Both the position numbers and the translations under genes were made by a program. Below the pieces are notes generated by a model that was given only the letters and a program-made list of their open reading frames with translations, was not told the DNA's origin and made no database searches. Of a DNA stretch of 64,000 nucleotides, positions 26,947 to 35,807 are shown one piece after another. Numbering within the stretch: position 1 is the stretch's first letter; every line of letters begins with the position of its first letter. Source of the stretch: Rhizobium esperanzae (GTDB taxonomy: Bacteria > Pseudomonadota > Alphaproteobacteria > Rhizobiales > Rhizobiaceae); the NCBI RefSeq assembly GCF_002204185.1, contig NZ_MXPU01000023.1, forward strand, positions 28,888-92,887, given 5' to 3'.

Positions 26947-27962
26947 ATGTCGCCGCGCCCGCATGGCCCCACGCATCGATGGCCGGGAACTTCTTTTCCC
27001 GTTCCGGCACGATGATGCGCGCCGCCTGGCAAATTCCGGTCCGGGAGCAGACGCTTTCCGTTCGCCCGCTGGCCCCCGATATCGCAGCCGCGCGGACCAC
27101 CGATCCGGTCGGCATTCTCTGCCACGTCGGTAAACGTGAGCAGATGCTGATTGCGTCGGCCGGCGCATTGCGGCTGCTGGCCGAAAGACTGGAACCGCTG
27201 CTCCTATGGGAAAAACTGTCGCCGTCTGAAAAGGCGGCCGTGGTCGAACACCTGTTCGCCGAGGCTTTCGAGGCAATCGAGAATAGGATCGGCATGAGCC
27301 TGTCGCTGCTGCAGATCGACGCCGAGACGCAGCCGGATGTCAGCTGCAATTTCGGCTTCGACATCGGCTGGAACGGCATGAGCCTGCCCTTGAGCGGCCG
27401 CTTCGATGAAACCGCCCTTGCCGGCCTGGTCGGCTGGGCAAGCCGCCTGCCGCGCCGCACGCTCAATGTCCTGACGACGGCGGTCAGCATCCGGCGCGGT
27501 TATGCCGTGCTGTCGGTCAGTGAAATCAAATCCCTGCGGTTGGGGGACGGCATCGTCATCGATGGCGGGGCACCGGAGACCGTGGTCGCGATCACGGGTG
27601 AACGTTACCTTGCAACCTGCATGCGATCGGACAAAGGCGCGGTCCTCACCGAACCACTCCTGTCGACGCCAACCGGACCAATGAGGCATTTCATGACAAA
27701 TGAAACCGTCGATCAGGAATTGCAGGGCGAGCCGCGTCCGTCGCCTGTCGACAGCATCCCGATCAAGCTGGTCTTCGATGCAGGACGGCTGGAGTTGCCG
27801 CTGCGCACACTCGAAATGATCGGCGAGGGTTATGTGTTCAACCTCGACAGGCCATTGTCGGACGCCGTCGATATCATCGCCCAAGGCCGCGTTATCGGAC
27901 GGGGCGAAATCATCTCCGTGGATGGATTGAGCGCCGTTCGCGTCACGGCGCTGCACGACTGA
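26943..27962 (+). CDS. sctQ: T3SS cytoplasmic-ring protein SctQ
   Basis: A 339-aa protein of the YscQ/HrcQ/FliN-M family, forming the sorting platform. The C-terminal SpoA domain is clear (IPIKLVFDAGRLELPLRTLEMIGEGYVFNL...GRVIGRGEI). The N-terminal two thirds are diverged. ATGA overlap with sctN and TGATG overlap with sctR place it in one translational chain. Confidence 0.88.
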   Translation: MNVAAPAWPHASMAGNFFSRSGTMMRAAWQIPVREQTLSVRPLAPDIAAARTTDPVGILCHVGKREQMLIASAGALRLLAERLEPLLLWEKLSPSEKAAVVEHLFAEAFEAIENRIGMSLSLLQIDAETQPDVSCNFGFDIGWNGMSLPLSGRFDETALAGLVGWASRLPRRTLNVLTTAVSIRRGYAVLSVSEIKSLRLGDGIVIDGGAPETVVAITGERYLATCMRSDKGAVLTEPLLSTPTGPMRHFMTNETVDQELQGEPRPSPVDSIPIKLVFDAGRLELPLRTLEMIGEGYVFNLDRPLSDAVDIIAQGRVIGRGEIISVDGLSAVRVTALHD

Positions 27963-28615
27963 TGGAACAGAGCTTTCCTCTTGCCCAGAGCCTCGTGGCG
28001 ATGGCGGCGATCTCGATGCTGCCGGTTATTGCCGTGATCGCGACCTCCTTCACCAAGATTTCGGTCGTCCTGCTGATCGTGCGTAATGCGATCGGCATCC
28101 AACAGACGCCGCCGAATCTCCTGGTCTTTGCGATTGCCATCGTGCTCTCGGCCTTCGTGATGAACCCGGTGCTGCAAAACAGCTGGCAATTGCTGCTCGC
28201 CCATAGCGGCGATTTCGGCACGGTCAGTGGCATGGTGGACGGCATGATCAAGGTGGCGGCACCGCTGAAGGATTTCATGCTGAAATTTTCCGACGCCGAG
28301 GTGCGCGAATTTTTCGTGCAGGCGTCGCAGAAGATCTGGGCAAACGCGCCGGCAACCCCCATTGCCTCCGATGACATCACCGTGCTGACGCCGAGCTTCC
28401 TCGTTTCGGAACTGACGCGGGCCTTCGAAATCGGATTTCTGATCTATCTGCCCTTTCTGATGATCGACTTTGCCGTTTCCGCCATTCTGGTGGCGCTCGG
28501 CATGCAGATGATGTCCCCGACCGTGGTGTCGACACCGCTGAAGCTGCTGCTGTTCGTCTCGATCGATGGCTGGCGGCGATTGCTGGAAGGTCTGGTGCTG
28601 TCCTATGCGCAGTGA
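27962..28615 (+). CDS. sctR: T3SS export gate protein SctR
   Basis: A 217-aa YscR/FliP membrane protein with four predicted helices. Family signatures include SFTKISVVLLIVRNAIGIQQTPPN and the C-terminal LGMQMMSPTVVSTPLKLLLFVSIDGW. Five SctR subunits build the export gate with SctS and SctT. Length is normal. Confidence 0.96.
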   Translation: MEQSFPLAQSLVAMAAISMLPVIAVIATSFTKISVVLLIVRNAIGIQQTPPNLLVFAIAIVLSAFVMNPVLQNSWQLLLAHSGDFGTVSGMVDGMIKVAAPLKDFMLKFSDAEVREFFVQASQKIWANAPATPIASDDITVLTPSFLVSELTRAFEIGFLIYLPFLMIDFAVSAILVALGMQMMSPTVVSTPLKLLLFVSIDGWRRLLEGLVLSYAQ

Positions 28616-28674
28616 GCATCGCCCCTTCCCGAAAACCCCGGTTCGCGTGCCTGCCACGCGAAAGGCTTGCCGTC

Positions 28675-28944
28675 ATGAGTGAAGACCAGGTCGCAGCCGA
28701 AATCGGCATGTCCGTCATGGCGACCTTCGCCTTGGCCGGCCCCATTCTGGGCCTGGCCGCGCTTCTCGGGCTGATCATCGCCATTTTCCAGGCGGCAACG
28801 CAGATCCAGGAGCAGACCATCGCGCAGATCGTCAAGATTTTCGTGATCTCCATCACCCTGCTGCTGTTCGGCCGGGTGCTGGCAACGCTGCTGATCGAAC
28901 ATTCCGTTCATATCCTTAACGACTTCCCGACCATGGTTCAGTGA
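28675..28944 (+). CDS. sctS: T3SS export gate protein SctS
   Basis: An 89-aa YscS/FliQ protein with two transmembrane helices and the family motif LIIAIFQAATQIQEQTI. A GTG at 28612 would give 110 aa, but the ATG at 28675 matches the usual length (about 88 aa) and follows GAAAGG. Confidence 0.95.
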   Translation: MSEDQVAAEIGMSVMATFALAGPILGLAALLGLIIAIFQAATQIQEQTIAQIVKIFVISITLLLFGRVLATLLIEHSVHILNDFPTMVQ

Positions 28945-28954
28945 GGCGAGGCGG

Positions 28955-29764
28955 ATGGGGCCGGATCATCTTCCGCTCGTCGGCATCGAGGTCGCGGCAC
29001 CGGCCGCAGCGATGCTCGGCGCCGCGCGTGCGCTCGGGATCCTGCTGATCTTCCCGCTCTTCTCGCTGTTCAGCATCGTCGGCATTCTGCGTTTCGGCCT
29101 GGCAATCGGCCTTTCGGCGCCCTCCGTCGCCTTCGCCTATTCGGTGCTGGCTCTCGGAGATACGTCCTGGTTCGATCTGGCCACCCTTTCGATGAAGGAG
29201 CTTTGCTTCGGGGCGCTGATCGGCATGGGGCTCGGCATTCCCTTCTGGGCGGCCCAGGCGGCGGGCGATATGACCGATGTCTATCGCGGCGCCAATGCCG
29301 CCAATCTCTTCGACCAGATCAACGCGCTGGAAACCGCGCCGCTCGGCTCGCTGATGATGTCGATCGCCCTGGTGATTTTCGTCAGTGCCGGCGGCATCAT
29401 CGATCTGGTCACGATCTTCTATAAGTCCTTCGAGCTCTGGCCGCTCTTCAAGCTCATGCCCACTATCCCCGACGATCCGCTCGACATGATATCAGGTGTT
29501 TTCGGCCGGCTGTTCAAAGCGGCCGGGTTACTCGCCGCCCCGTTCATGATCGTCACCTGCGCGCTTGAATTATCGCTGGCCTTCGTCGGCCGCTCGTCCA
29601 AACAATTCCCGCTGAACGACAGCCTGCCGGCCATCAAGAACTTCGCGGTCATGGTCATCCTCGTGATCTACACGGCCTTCATCTCCAGCTATTTCCACGA
29701 TCTCTGGATCGATGGATTCAACGAGGTCAAAGCCATGCTGGAGGTGACCGATGGCCAAAAATGA
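28955..29764 (+). CDS. sctT: T3SS export gate protein SctT
   Basis: A 269-aa YscT/FliR membrane protein. KELCFGALIGMGLGIPFWAAQAAGDMTD and the LFDQINALETAPLGSL segment are typical. It forms the top of the gate with SctR/S. Overlaps sctU by 14 bases; GAGGCGAGGCG provides the ribosome-binding site. Confidence 0.95.
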   Translation: MGPDHLPLVGIEVAAPAAAMLGAARALGILLIFPLFSLFSIVGILRFGLAIGLSAPSVAFAYSVLALGDTSWFDLATLSMKELCFGALIGMGLGIPFWAAQAAGDMTDVYRGANAANLFDQINALETAPLGSLMMSIALVIFVSAGGIIDLVTIFYKSFELWPLFKLMPTIPDDPLDMISGVFGRLFKAAGLLAAPFMIVTCALELSLAFVGRSSKQFPLNDSLPAIKNFAVMVILVIYTAFISSYFHDLWIDGFNEVKAMLEVTDGQK

Positions 29765-30548
29765 CGATACCGAGGAAAAAACCCTGCCGCCGAGCCGGGT
29801 GAAGCTCGATCGTCTTCGGCGCGAGGGCCAGGTTCCCCGCTCGAAGGAAATCCCGGTTGCGATTTCCGTCCTTGCCATCGCCGTCTACGTCACCTGGGGC
29901 TTGCCTGATATCCTCGAGGATTTCACCCGCAGTTTCGATGCCGGCCTGCAGTCCGCCGCGCGGGCCGACCTCTCCGACGCCGTCACTGTCGGCTTGAGCG
30001 AAACCGGCGTGGCGCTGCTCGATCTCATCTGGCTGCCGCTTGCCATAGGTCTTGCCGCAACCATCCTGGTCGCGATCCTCGACGGGCAGGGGTTTCCCGT
30101 ATCGTTCAAACATATGAGCTTCGATTTTAACCGGCTCAATCCGTTCGAGGGCATCAAGAGGCTTTTTTCGCTCGCGAGCATCGCTGAGTTCGTCAAGGGG
30201 CTCGTCAAGTTTGTCCTGCTCGCGGCGGCCGGCGGCGGTGCGATCCTCTATTTTCTCAACAGCATCTTCTGGTCGCCTCTTTGCAGAGAAGCATGCACGC
30301 TCTCCGCGGCAGCCCATCTCCTCGGCTCGATCCTCGTCATTGCCGCCGGCATCATGGTGGCGGCGGCGTTTTTCGATATTCGCATTTCGCGCGCGCTGTT
30401 CAGGCACGAACACCGGATGACCAGGACGGAGGCGCGGCGCGAATACAAGGATACTCAGGGGGACCCGAAGCTGAAATCGGCGCGCCAGCAGATCGGCGCG
30501 GAAATGCGTAGCAGCTCGCCGCGCAGGCAAGGGCCTGCCCGGCAATGA
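29751..30548 (+). CDS. sctU: T3SS switch protein SctU, C-terminally truncated
   Basis: A YscU/FlhB-family membrane protein of 265 aa, against about 345-360 in the family. The N-terminal part is normal (PPSRVKLDRLRREGQVPRSKEI) with four membrane helices and the cytoplasmic linker MTRTEARREYKDTQGDPKLKSARQQ. The protein stops at PRRQGPARQ, a few residues before the position of the NPTH autocleavage site, so the whole SctU-C domain that controls substrate switching is missing. No NPTH-encoding sequence follows in any frame; a terminator hairpin starts 3 bases after the stop. Either this system works without the switch or the locus has decayed. Confidence 0.9.
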   Translation: MAKNDDTEEKTLPPSRVKLDRLRREGQVPRSKEIPVAISVLAIAVYVTWGLPDILEDFTRSFDAGLQSAARADLSDAVTVGLSETGVALLDLIWLPLAIGLAATILVAILDGQGFPVSFKHMSFDFNRLNPFEGIKRLFSLASIAEFVKGLVKFVLLAAAGGGAILYFLNSIFWSPLCREACTLSAAAHLLGSILVIAAGIMVAAAFFDIRISRALFRHEHRMTRTEARREYKDTQGDPKLKSARQQIGAEMRSSSPRRQGPARQ

Positions 30549-30550
30549 AA

Positions 30551-30575
30551 AAGCGGGAGCCTAAGGCGCCCGCTT
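30551..30575. terminator. Bidirectional terminator after sctU
   Basis: AAGCGGGAGCC and GGCGCCCGCTT pair with one mismatch around a 3-base loop, preceded by an A-run. It separates the rightward sctU operon from the leftward HrpW-like gene. Confidence 0.75.
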
Positions 30576-30608
30576 GATCTCAATTTGCGGTTCCAGTCGT
30601 CGGGCGTC

Positions 30609-31368
30609 TCAAACGCCCGATTGATTGTCACCCACACGCGTACAATTCTTCACATCGTCCAGCGTGATCTCGGACAGGAACGTCGCGCCGGCAAGCGAGC
30701 TGTCGGTGCGGAAGACGTTACTGCCGTTGGAGAACGCCCCGCCATCGATGGTGACGTCGCCGGCGCTTTTTACCGTCAGCGCATCCTCGCCGACATTCTG
30801 CCAATTGACGTTTTCGAGCGTCGGGCCGCCATAGACGTGAATGCCGTCGGGGCCATTCTCGCCGAGATTGACATTCTTGAGCGTCGCGCCGTTCTTGAAA
30901 ATGAACAGCGGCGATTGGGTTTCGGACTGGCCGCCATCGCCGAGCTTGGACGAGGCCGTATAGGTCGCCCCCTTGCCGTCGAACACGCCTCCATCCACGA
31001 CGATCGGCTCATTGACCACGATGACGCTGCCCTCTTTCGAGAGGTCGGGCATTTCCGTCGTGGTCTGCAAAGTCGTGGCCTGTTTCTCGTCGGAGTCTGA
31101 CTGCCAGTTGATGTGCTTGCGCAGCACATCCTTGGGGTCGGACTCAGTGCCGTTTTCCGACGTTTCCCGCGAATTCCGGCACATAGGAAGTCAGCATCGG
31201 CGGGTTGCCGGAGAAATCTTCGAAGGGCGAAACCTTGCGGGTTCGGATGGCGGTGAAATCCGTGTCGGCCCTATTGCTGCCGCCAAGGCAACCGGACTCA
31301 AGGTCGAAACGGGACGTTCTGTCGAAGTCTATGGGCCTTTGTCCATCTACGCCACACATTGCATTCAC
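30609..31368 (-). pseudogene. HrpW-like pectate-lyase protein, frameshifted
   Basis: The open frame 30609-31184 (191 aa) has a family PL3/HrpW pectate-lyase domain: VVDGGVFDGKGATYT, LFIFKNGATLKNVNLGENGPDGIHVYG, ENVNWQNVGEDALTVK and a C-terminal NVFRTDSS. It looks shortened between the last two blocks. Upstream, a second frame (31144-31368, 74 aa) starts 30 bases after sctV with a GGGGTG site; joining both frames needs one indel near 31150-31180, around an AAAA run. Proteins like HrpW are T3SS-exported and act on plant walls. Probably a decayed, or frameshift-controlled, effector; a sequencing error is possible. Confidence 0.7.
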
Positions 31369-31397
31369 CCCAGTTGGTCTCGTCTACTTCACCTGCT

Positions 31398-33332
31398 CTA
31401 TGAGCCTGGCCTCTGTTTGGAGCCGGCAGCGTTCCGGATTTGCCCGATCTCTCCGACGGTTTCGATCGTTATATCCCTGTCGATCTCCGCCGCCGCCAGC
31501 ACCGGAATGCGGCAGTTGTGGTGGATCATCAGCGTCTGGGTGAGCAGGCGCCATTCGCCCGGCACGATGATGACGGGATCGTAACCCCGCTCGTTGGTGT
31601 CCTCGAGAGCCTGCCTGGCTTTTTCGGCCAGCAGGCGCAGTCTTTCGGCTATCTCGATCTTCTCGGTCGCTCCAGCGGCATCATAGGACCGGATGAAGTG
31701 GTCCCATTCGGCCGGAAGCACCAGCGCCGGCAGCAATCCGCGCCGGTCGAGAAGCCCGAAGGCGATCTGCTTGACCAGCGCGGCGCGCGCCATTTCGGCC
31801 ACGGCATCCGGCGCGTGATCGGTGCCGGCGTGCAGCATCACTTCCAGCAGTCCGCGCGGCTGGGAAAGCGTCACGCCGGAATCCAGCAGGCGCCTGACGA
31901 CCGCGACCGTCAGCATCAGCGGCACCTGGGTGGCGACGTCGATCGCCAGTTTGCCGAGACGCGGTTCGAGGCTCCCCAGCCATTGTGCCGCGTCGTCGAC
32001 GCTGAACAGGGCGCCGATATGGCGGCGGACGATGCGCACGATGTCGTCGGCAATCTGTTCGGCCGTCCGTTCAGGACCGCAGTTGACGAGGCCGGCGGGC
32101 ACATTTTCGACCTGAAGATGGATCAGATCCTCGGCCATGCGGGGATCGGCGTTGAACGTCGGCACCGTCACGGAGACGCCGACGGCGCGCGCCGCCAGGC
32201 GAATCCGCGCGTCCAGCATTTCGCCGAGCCGCATCGCCTCAAGCCGCGCCAGCGTTTCCACCGCGCCGGTGGCGATGACGGGATCGCCATATTTCGCCCT
32301 GTCGAGCGGATAGGAATTGGCGCTTTCCACGGCATTCGCCGATCCGGCCGCGGCAGGGCCCCCGCGCCGGCGATGAATCATGAAGGCTAGGCCCGCCAGA
32401 CACAGGCCGATCGCGGCGAGCACGCTCGTCGGAAATCCCGGGACGAAGCCCGCGCAGATCGTCAGCGCCGCCGCAATCGTCAATGCGCGGGGCTCCCGGA
32501 AGAGTTCGCGGCCGATATCGCTGCCGAGACTGCCGTTGCCGTCATCGGACACGCGGGTCACGACGATACCGGCCGAGACTGCCATCAGAATCGACGGAAT
32601 CTGCGACACCAGACCGTCGCCGATCGACAGCAGCGTATAGAGATGGGCAGCCTCGGCGAAGCTCAGCCCCTTCTGGAAGATACCGATCGCCAGGCCGCCT
32701 ATGAGATTGACGGCGACGATCACCAATCCTGCGACCGCATCGCCCTTGACGAAGCGCATGGCGCCGTCCATCGCGCCGAAGAACTGGCTCTCCTGTTCGA
32801 GACGCGACCGGCGCTTTTGCGCAGCTTCCGTGGTGATATGGCCGTTGCGCAGGTCGCTGTCGATGGCGAGCTGCTTGCCCGGCATAGCATCGAGCGTGAA
32901 ACGCGCGCCGACCTCGGCGATACGCTCGGCGCCCTTCGTCACCACGATGAACTGCACCAGCGCCACGATCAGAAAAATGATCAGGCCGACGACGACATTT
33001 CCCGCAACGACGAAATCGCCGAAGGCCATGATGATCTCGCCGGCATCGGCATCCGCCAGCACGAGCCGCGTCGAGGAAATCGTCAAGGCCAAGCGGAACA
33101 GCGTGCCGATCAGAATGACCGCGGGAAAGGTCGAGATTTCAAGCACGCTCTTCAGATAGGTCGTGGTGATCAGCACCACGAAAGCGAAGGAGAGATTGAA
33201 GGCGATCAGCACGTCCAGAACGATTGTCGGAAGCGGCAGCACCATCATCGTCACGACGGAGGCGAAAAACACCGCAAGCAGCATATCGGTTCGCTGCGCA
33301 AGCATGGCGATGGCGGATGACCTTACCTTCAT
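31398..33332 (-). CDS. sctV: T3SS export gate protein SctV
   Basis: A 644-aa YscV/HrcV/FlhA protein. Eight membrane helices fill the first half, with family blocks LPLPTIVLDVLIAFNLSFAFVVL, STFPAVILIGTLFRLALTISSTRLVL, and the FHIPEP-type loop ARFTLDAMPGKQLAIDSDLRNG. The cytoplasmic domain forms the nonameric export ring. It is slightly short for the family (about 690 aa). It is encoded leftward, after sctD and the needle-like gene. Confidence 0.95.
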   Translation of the reverse strand: MKVRSSAIAMLAQRTDMLLAVFFASVVTMMVLPLPTIVLDVLIAFNLSFAFVVLITTTYLKSVLEISTFPAVILIGTLFRLALTISSTRLVLADADAGEIIMAFGDFVVAGNVVVGLIIFLIVALVQFIVVTKGAERIAEVGARFTLDAMPGKQLAIDSDLRNGHITTEAAQKRRSRLEQESQFFGAMDGAMRFVKGDAVAGLVIVAVNLIGGLAIGIFQKGLSFAEAAHLYTLLSIGDGLVSQIPSILMAVSAGIVVTRVSDDGNGSLGSDIGRELFREPRALTIAAALTICAGFVPGFPTSVLAAIGLCLAGLAFMIHRRRGGPAAAGSANAVESANSYPLDRAKYGDPVIATGAVETLARLEAMRLGEMLDARIRLAARAVGVSVTVPTFNADPRMAEDLIHLQVENVPAGLVNCGPERTAEQIADDIVRIVRRHIGALFSVDDAAQWLGSLEPRLGKLAIDVATQVPLMLTVAVVRRLLDSGVTLSQPRGLLEVMLHAGTDHAPDAVAEMARAALVKQIAFGLLDRRGLLPALVLPAEWDHFIRSYDAAGATEKIEIAERLRLLAEKARQALEDTNERGYDPVIIVPGEWRLLTQTLMIHHNCRIPVLAAAEIDRDITIETVGEIGQIRNAAGSKQRPGS

Positions 33333-33355
33333 GATCCGGCTTCCGACGCCATCGC

Positions 33356-34324
33356 CTATTCTTGTTCGCTGCTGGAAATTTCGGCGAGCTTCGGCTCGGC
33401 ACTGCCGGCGGAGGCGAAATTGACCGTATCGTCCTCACTGTCACGGGAAACGATCATCTGGTCTTTGCCGATCTCCTTGATCCGCCAGCCGCTCGAAACG
33501 ACATCGCCTTCCTCGTATCGGCGGCCGTCGGAGCCGATGATGAACCTGACTGGCGTATAGCCGGCGGCGGCGACGAAGCCGTCGAGACCGGAAGAGAAGG
33601 CGGTGAGATCGACGATGGAAACGGAACCGCGCCGGCTCATCGAGGCGATGATGCTGCGCAGCTTGGTCTTGTCGGGCAGGCCGAGAGGCCGCGATCCTTC
33701 GCCGATGCGAATTTCGTCGGCGGTGGCGACGATGCTCAGATCTTGGGGAAGCTGAGCCATGCGAATGGCCTGGCGGATTTCGGCAGCGATCGCCGCCGAT
33801 GACGGCGCCGGTTCGGGTGCGGCGGAAACCCTGACGGCCGGGCCTTCGTGAGCCGGCGCGTCGCTGTTGTAAAGGCCGACCAGCAAAAGCATCGCCGCGA
33901 GCCCGAGAAGGCCGGCAGCCGCAATCCGGCGTCGCGCGAACCGCCCGCGCCCGGCGCCGAGACCTTCGAGTTCGCAGGCCGTGCCGTCGAAGGAGATGCT
34001 CTGTCTCGTTGTAAGGCTCATCGTTCGATCACGCGGGATGGAATGACCATCGATCACCACGTCATCCCGCAGCGCGGTCAACGACACCGCGTCGGAGCCG
34101 CGGGAGCGCTGCAGACTGATGGCAAAGGCGGGTTCCGGTTTGGCGCCGAGGATGATCAGGTCGCAATCGGCGCTGCCGCCGACAACCTGCCGCTCCGCCG
34201 TCAACGGCAGAATGGAGCTGCGCCCGGCGCGCGTGATACGCAAGACCGGTCCGCCGCGGCCTGACGCAGCGTTGCCGGCGTTACCTCTGAATGTCGGCGA
34301 AGAGGGATCTAGATTCATAGCCAT
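33356..34324 (-). CDS. sctD: T3SS inner-ring protein SctD
   Basis: A 322-aa YscD/HrpQ-type protein. The N-terminal FHA-like domain (LTAERQVVGGSADCDLIILG...) faces the cytoplasm; one membrane helix (IAAAGLLGLAAMLLLVGLY) follows at about 135; periplasmic BON-like repeats come next (LPQDLSIVATADEIRIGEG). It pairs with SctJ in the ring. Assignment is by domain order and location; a 23-base gap separates it from sctV. Confidence 0.85.
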   Translation of the reverse strand: MAMNLDPSSPTFRGNAGNAASGRGGPVLRITRAGRSSILPLTAERQVVGGSADCDLIILGAKPEPAFAISLQRSRGSDAVSLTALRDDVVIDGHSIPRDRTMSLTTRQSISFDGTACELEGLGAGRGRFARRRIAAAGLLGLAAMLLLVGLYNSDAPAHEGPAVRVSAAPEPAPSSAAIAAEIRQAIRMAQLPQDLSIVATADEIRIGEGSRPLGLPDKTKLRSIIASMSRRGSVSIVDLTAFSSGLDGFVAAAGYTPVRFIIGSDGRRYEEGDVVSSGWRIKEIGKDQMIVSRDSEDDTVNFASAGSAEPKLAEISSSEQE

Positions 34325-34412
34325 CTTGTTCCCGAACCGTCCGTCGAGCGGCTTTTATTGTCTTCGAGAGCGGGGAAGCGAGACGGGCGAACCCGTCGCG
34401 CCATTGTTTCAA

Positions 34413-34580
34413 TCAGCCTGGGCCGATCTTCTTGATGGCGTTTGCGACGCCGTTGATCTTGGTGATTTCAGTTGCAACCTGCAGGCTCTGCGCGGTCGCT
34501 TCGTTCTGGGCCGACTTGAAGGCGGAAATCGCCGAGCCGATACCCGCATCGAGTGTCGAAGTACTAGTGCTGGTAGCCAT
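34413..34580 (-). CDS. Needle/pilin-like small protein (SctF/NopA candidate)
   Basis: A 55-aa Ser/Thr-rich helical peptide ending KINGVANAIKKIGPG. ATG 34580 has AGGAG 8 bases upstream. Small size, lack of Cys, and position at the head of the sctD-sctV unit fit a needle or pilus subunit, but similarity is too low for a firm call. If it is not SctF, the locus in this window has no needle gene. Confidence 0.5.
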   Translation of the reverse strand: MATSTSTSTLDAGIGSAISAFKSAQNEATAQSLQVATEITKINGVANAIKKIGPG

Positions 34581-34835
34581 GTCTTGAACTCCTTGCATGG
34601 TTTTGGCGGCCAAAACCTTGCAGAATTCCGGATCGAATTCAATAGCTTATGTTAAAAAGTTATTAATTCGCGATATGTACAACAATTGCGCGAAATGGAT
34701 ATCCGTCCTGTTCCCAGCGGACCGATCATCTGCAACAGTAGATCAGATAATTAATAACAGACTGGATTTCGCAGCCCCCTGATTTCCTTCGTTCATTAGT
34801 TGTCGGGCGGCATCCGGATCGTGAGGTAAACTCAG

Positions 34836-35384
34836 ATGTTTGCGCGTTTTGTTTACATGGCCGCTATCGGACTGCTGGTCTCCTTTCCTCCATCAGCCGG
34901 CGCCGGCGAGCGGGAGGTGCGCCTGGATGTCGTCTCCCTGCCGCTTGGCGATGTCGTCCAGACGCTGTCCTTCATGTCTGGCATCCCGGTCACGACAGTC
35001 GGGACGCTGAGCGGCAAGGTCGAGCACTGGTCCGTCCGAGAAAGCGGAGCCAAGGCCTTCGTCAAGCTTGGCGATGCCAGCAATCTCTTCGTCGCCTATG
35101 ACGGCAGCCGCATCATCATCGCGCCTAAGCAGGAGGTCTCCACCGTTGTCCTCGATCGCGGCGACCGCAGCTGGAAGACCGAGCAAAACGCCATTCGCGC
35201 GCTGTTCCCGCTACTGCCGGACGATGCACTGCGTGAAGATCCCGCCAGCGGCTTGGTGCTGGTGCGCGGCCCCGCCGTCTTCACCAAGGCCGTCGAAGAC
35301 GTGCTGAGCCGGCAGGAAGCCGACAGCATCAAGGTCATCAAGGGCGGCCAGCTGGAAATCCTGACGACGAACAACGGTGCCTGA
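34836..35384 (+). CDS. rhcC1: Secretin N-terminal protein (RhcC1-type SctC)
   Basis: A 182-aa protein with a signal peptide and the N0/N1 domains of SctC (VSLPLGDVVQTLSFMSGIPVTTVGTLSGKV; ALREDPASGLVLVRGPAVFTKAVEDVL). Rhizobia split SctC into RhcC1 (this part) and RhcC2 (the outer-membrane pore). No RhcC2 pore domain is encoded in this window. The gene is divergent from the needle-like gene. Confidence 0.85.
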   Translation: MFARFVYMAAIGLLVSFPPSAGAGEREVRLDVVSLPLGDVVQTLSFMSGIPVTTVGTLSGKVEHWSVRESGAKAFVKLGDASNLFVAYDGSRIIIAPKQEVSTVVLDRGDRSWKTEQNAIRALFPLLPDDALREDPASGLVLVRGPAVFTKAVEDVLSRQEADSIKVIKGGQLEILTTNNGA

Positions 35385-35393
35385 GCGGCTGAT

Positions 35394-35807
35394 ATGAAGG
35401 CGCTGAAGTCTCTCAGGCAGTTACTGGAGATCCGCAGCCTGCGGGCGGACAATCTTTCCCGCAGCCTCTCCGAGGCGCGGGCGGACGCCGAAAACGCGCG
35501 GGAGCGGGAAGCGAAAGCCTCCGAAGCGCTCGACATCGCAGCAAGCCGGGCCGCAGGCAATCCTATCGTCGACGAATTGCGCAAGAGCGGCGTTATCTCC
35601 GCCGCCAAGCTTCAGGACGCGTTGATGCGACAATCCGTATTGCGCAGCCATGAAGCCGATGCCGGCCGATCGCTTGCGCAGCGCAAAGACGCCCGGTGCG
35701 CCGCGCAAGAGCGGGCAGAACAAGCCGCCGCCGATTTTTCGCGAGCACTGAAGGCGGTATTGCGCGCCGAATTTTCGCTTGAAGCAGCGGAGAAAGTCGA
35801 CCGGTAG
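35394..35807 (+). CDS. sctO: T3SS stalk protein SctO-like
   Basis: A 137-aa, almost entirely coiled-coil, Ala/Arg/Glu-rich protein, as expected for SctO (YscO/FliJ), the rotor-like stalk of the ATPase. Sequence conservation in the family is weak; the call rests on coiled coil, length and the 9-base distance to the secretin gene. Confidence 0.65.
   Translation: MKALKSLRQLLEIRSLRADNLSRSLSEARADAENAREREAKASEALDIAASRAAGNPIVDELRKSGVISAAKLQDALMRQSVLRSHEADAGRSLAQRKDARCAAQERAEQAAADFSRALKAVLRAEFSLEAAEKVDR

Noticed and set aside
25924..27276. 450-aa minus-strand ORF
   Set aside because: Antisense to sctN and sctQ, both secure genes; a shadow frame.
31440..32390. 316-aa plus-strand ORF
   Set aside because: Antisense to sctV; no ribosome-binding site or recognisable domain.
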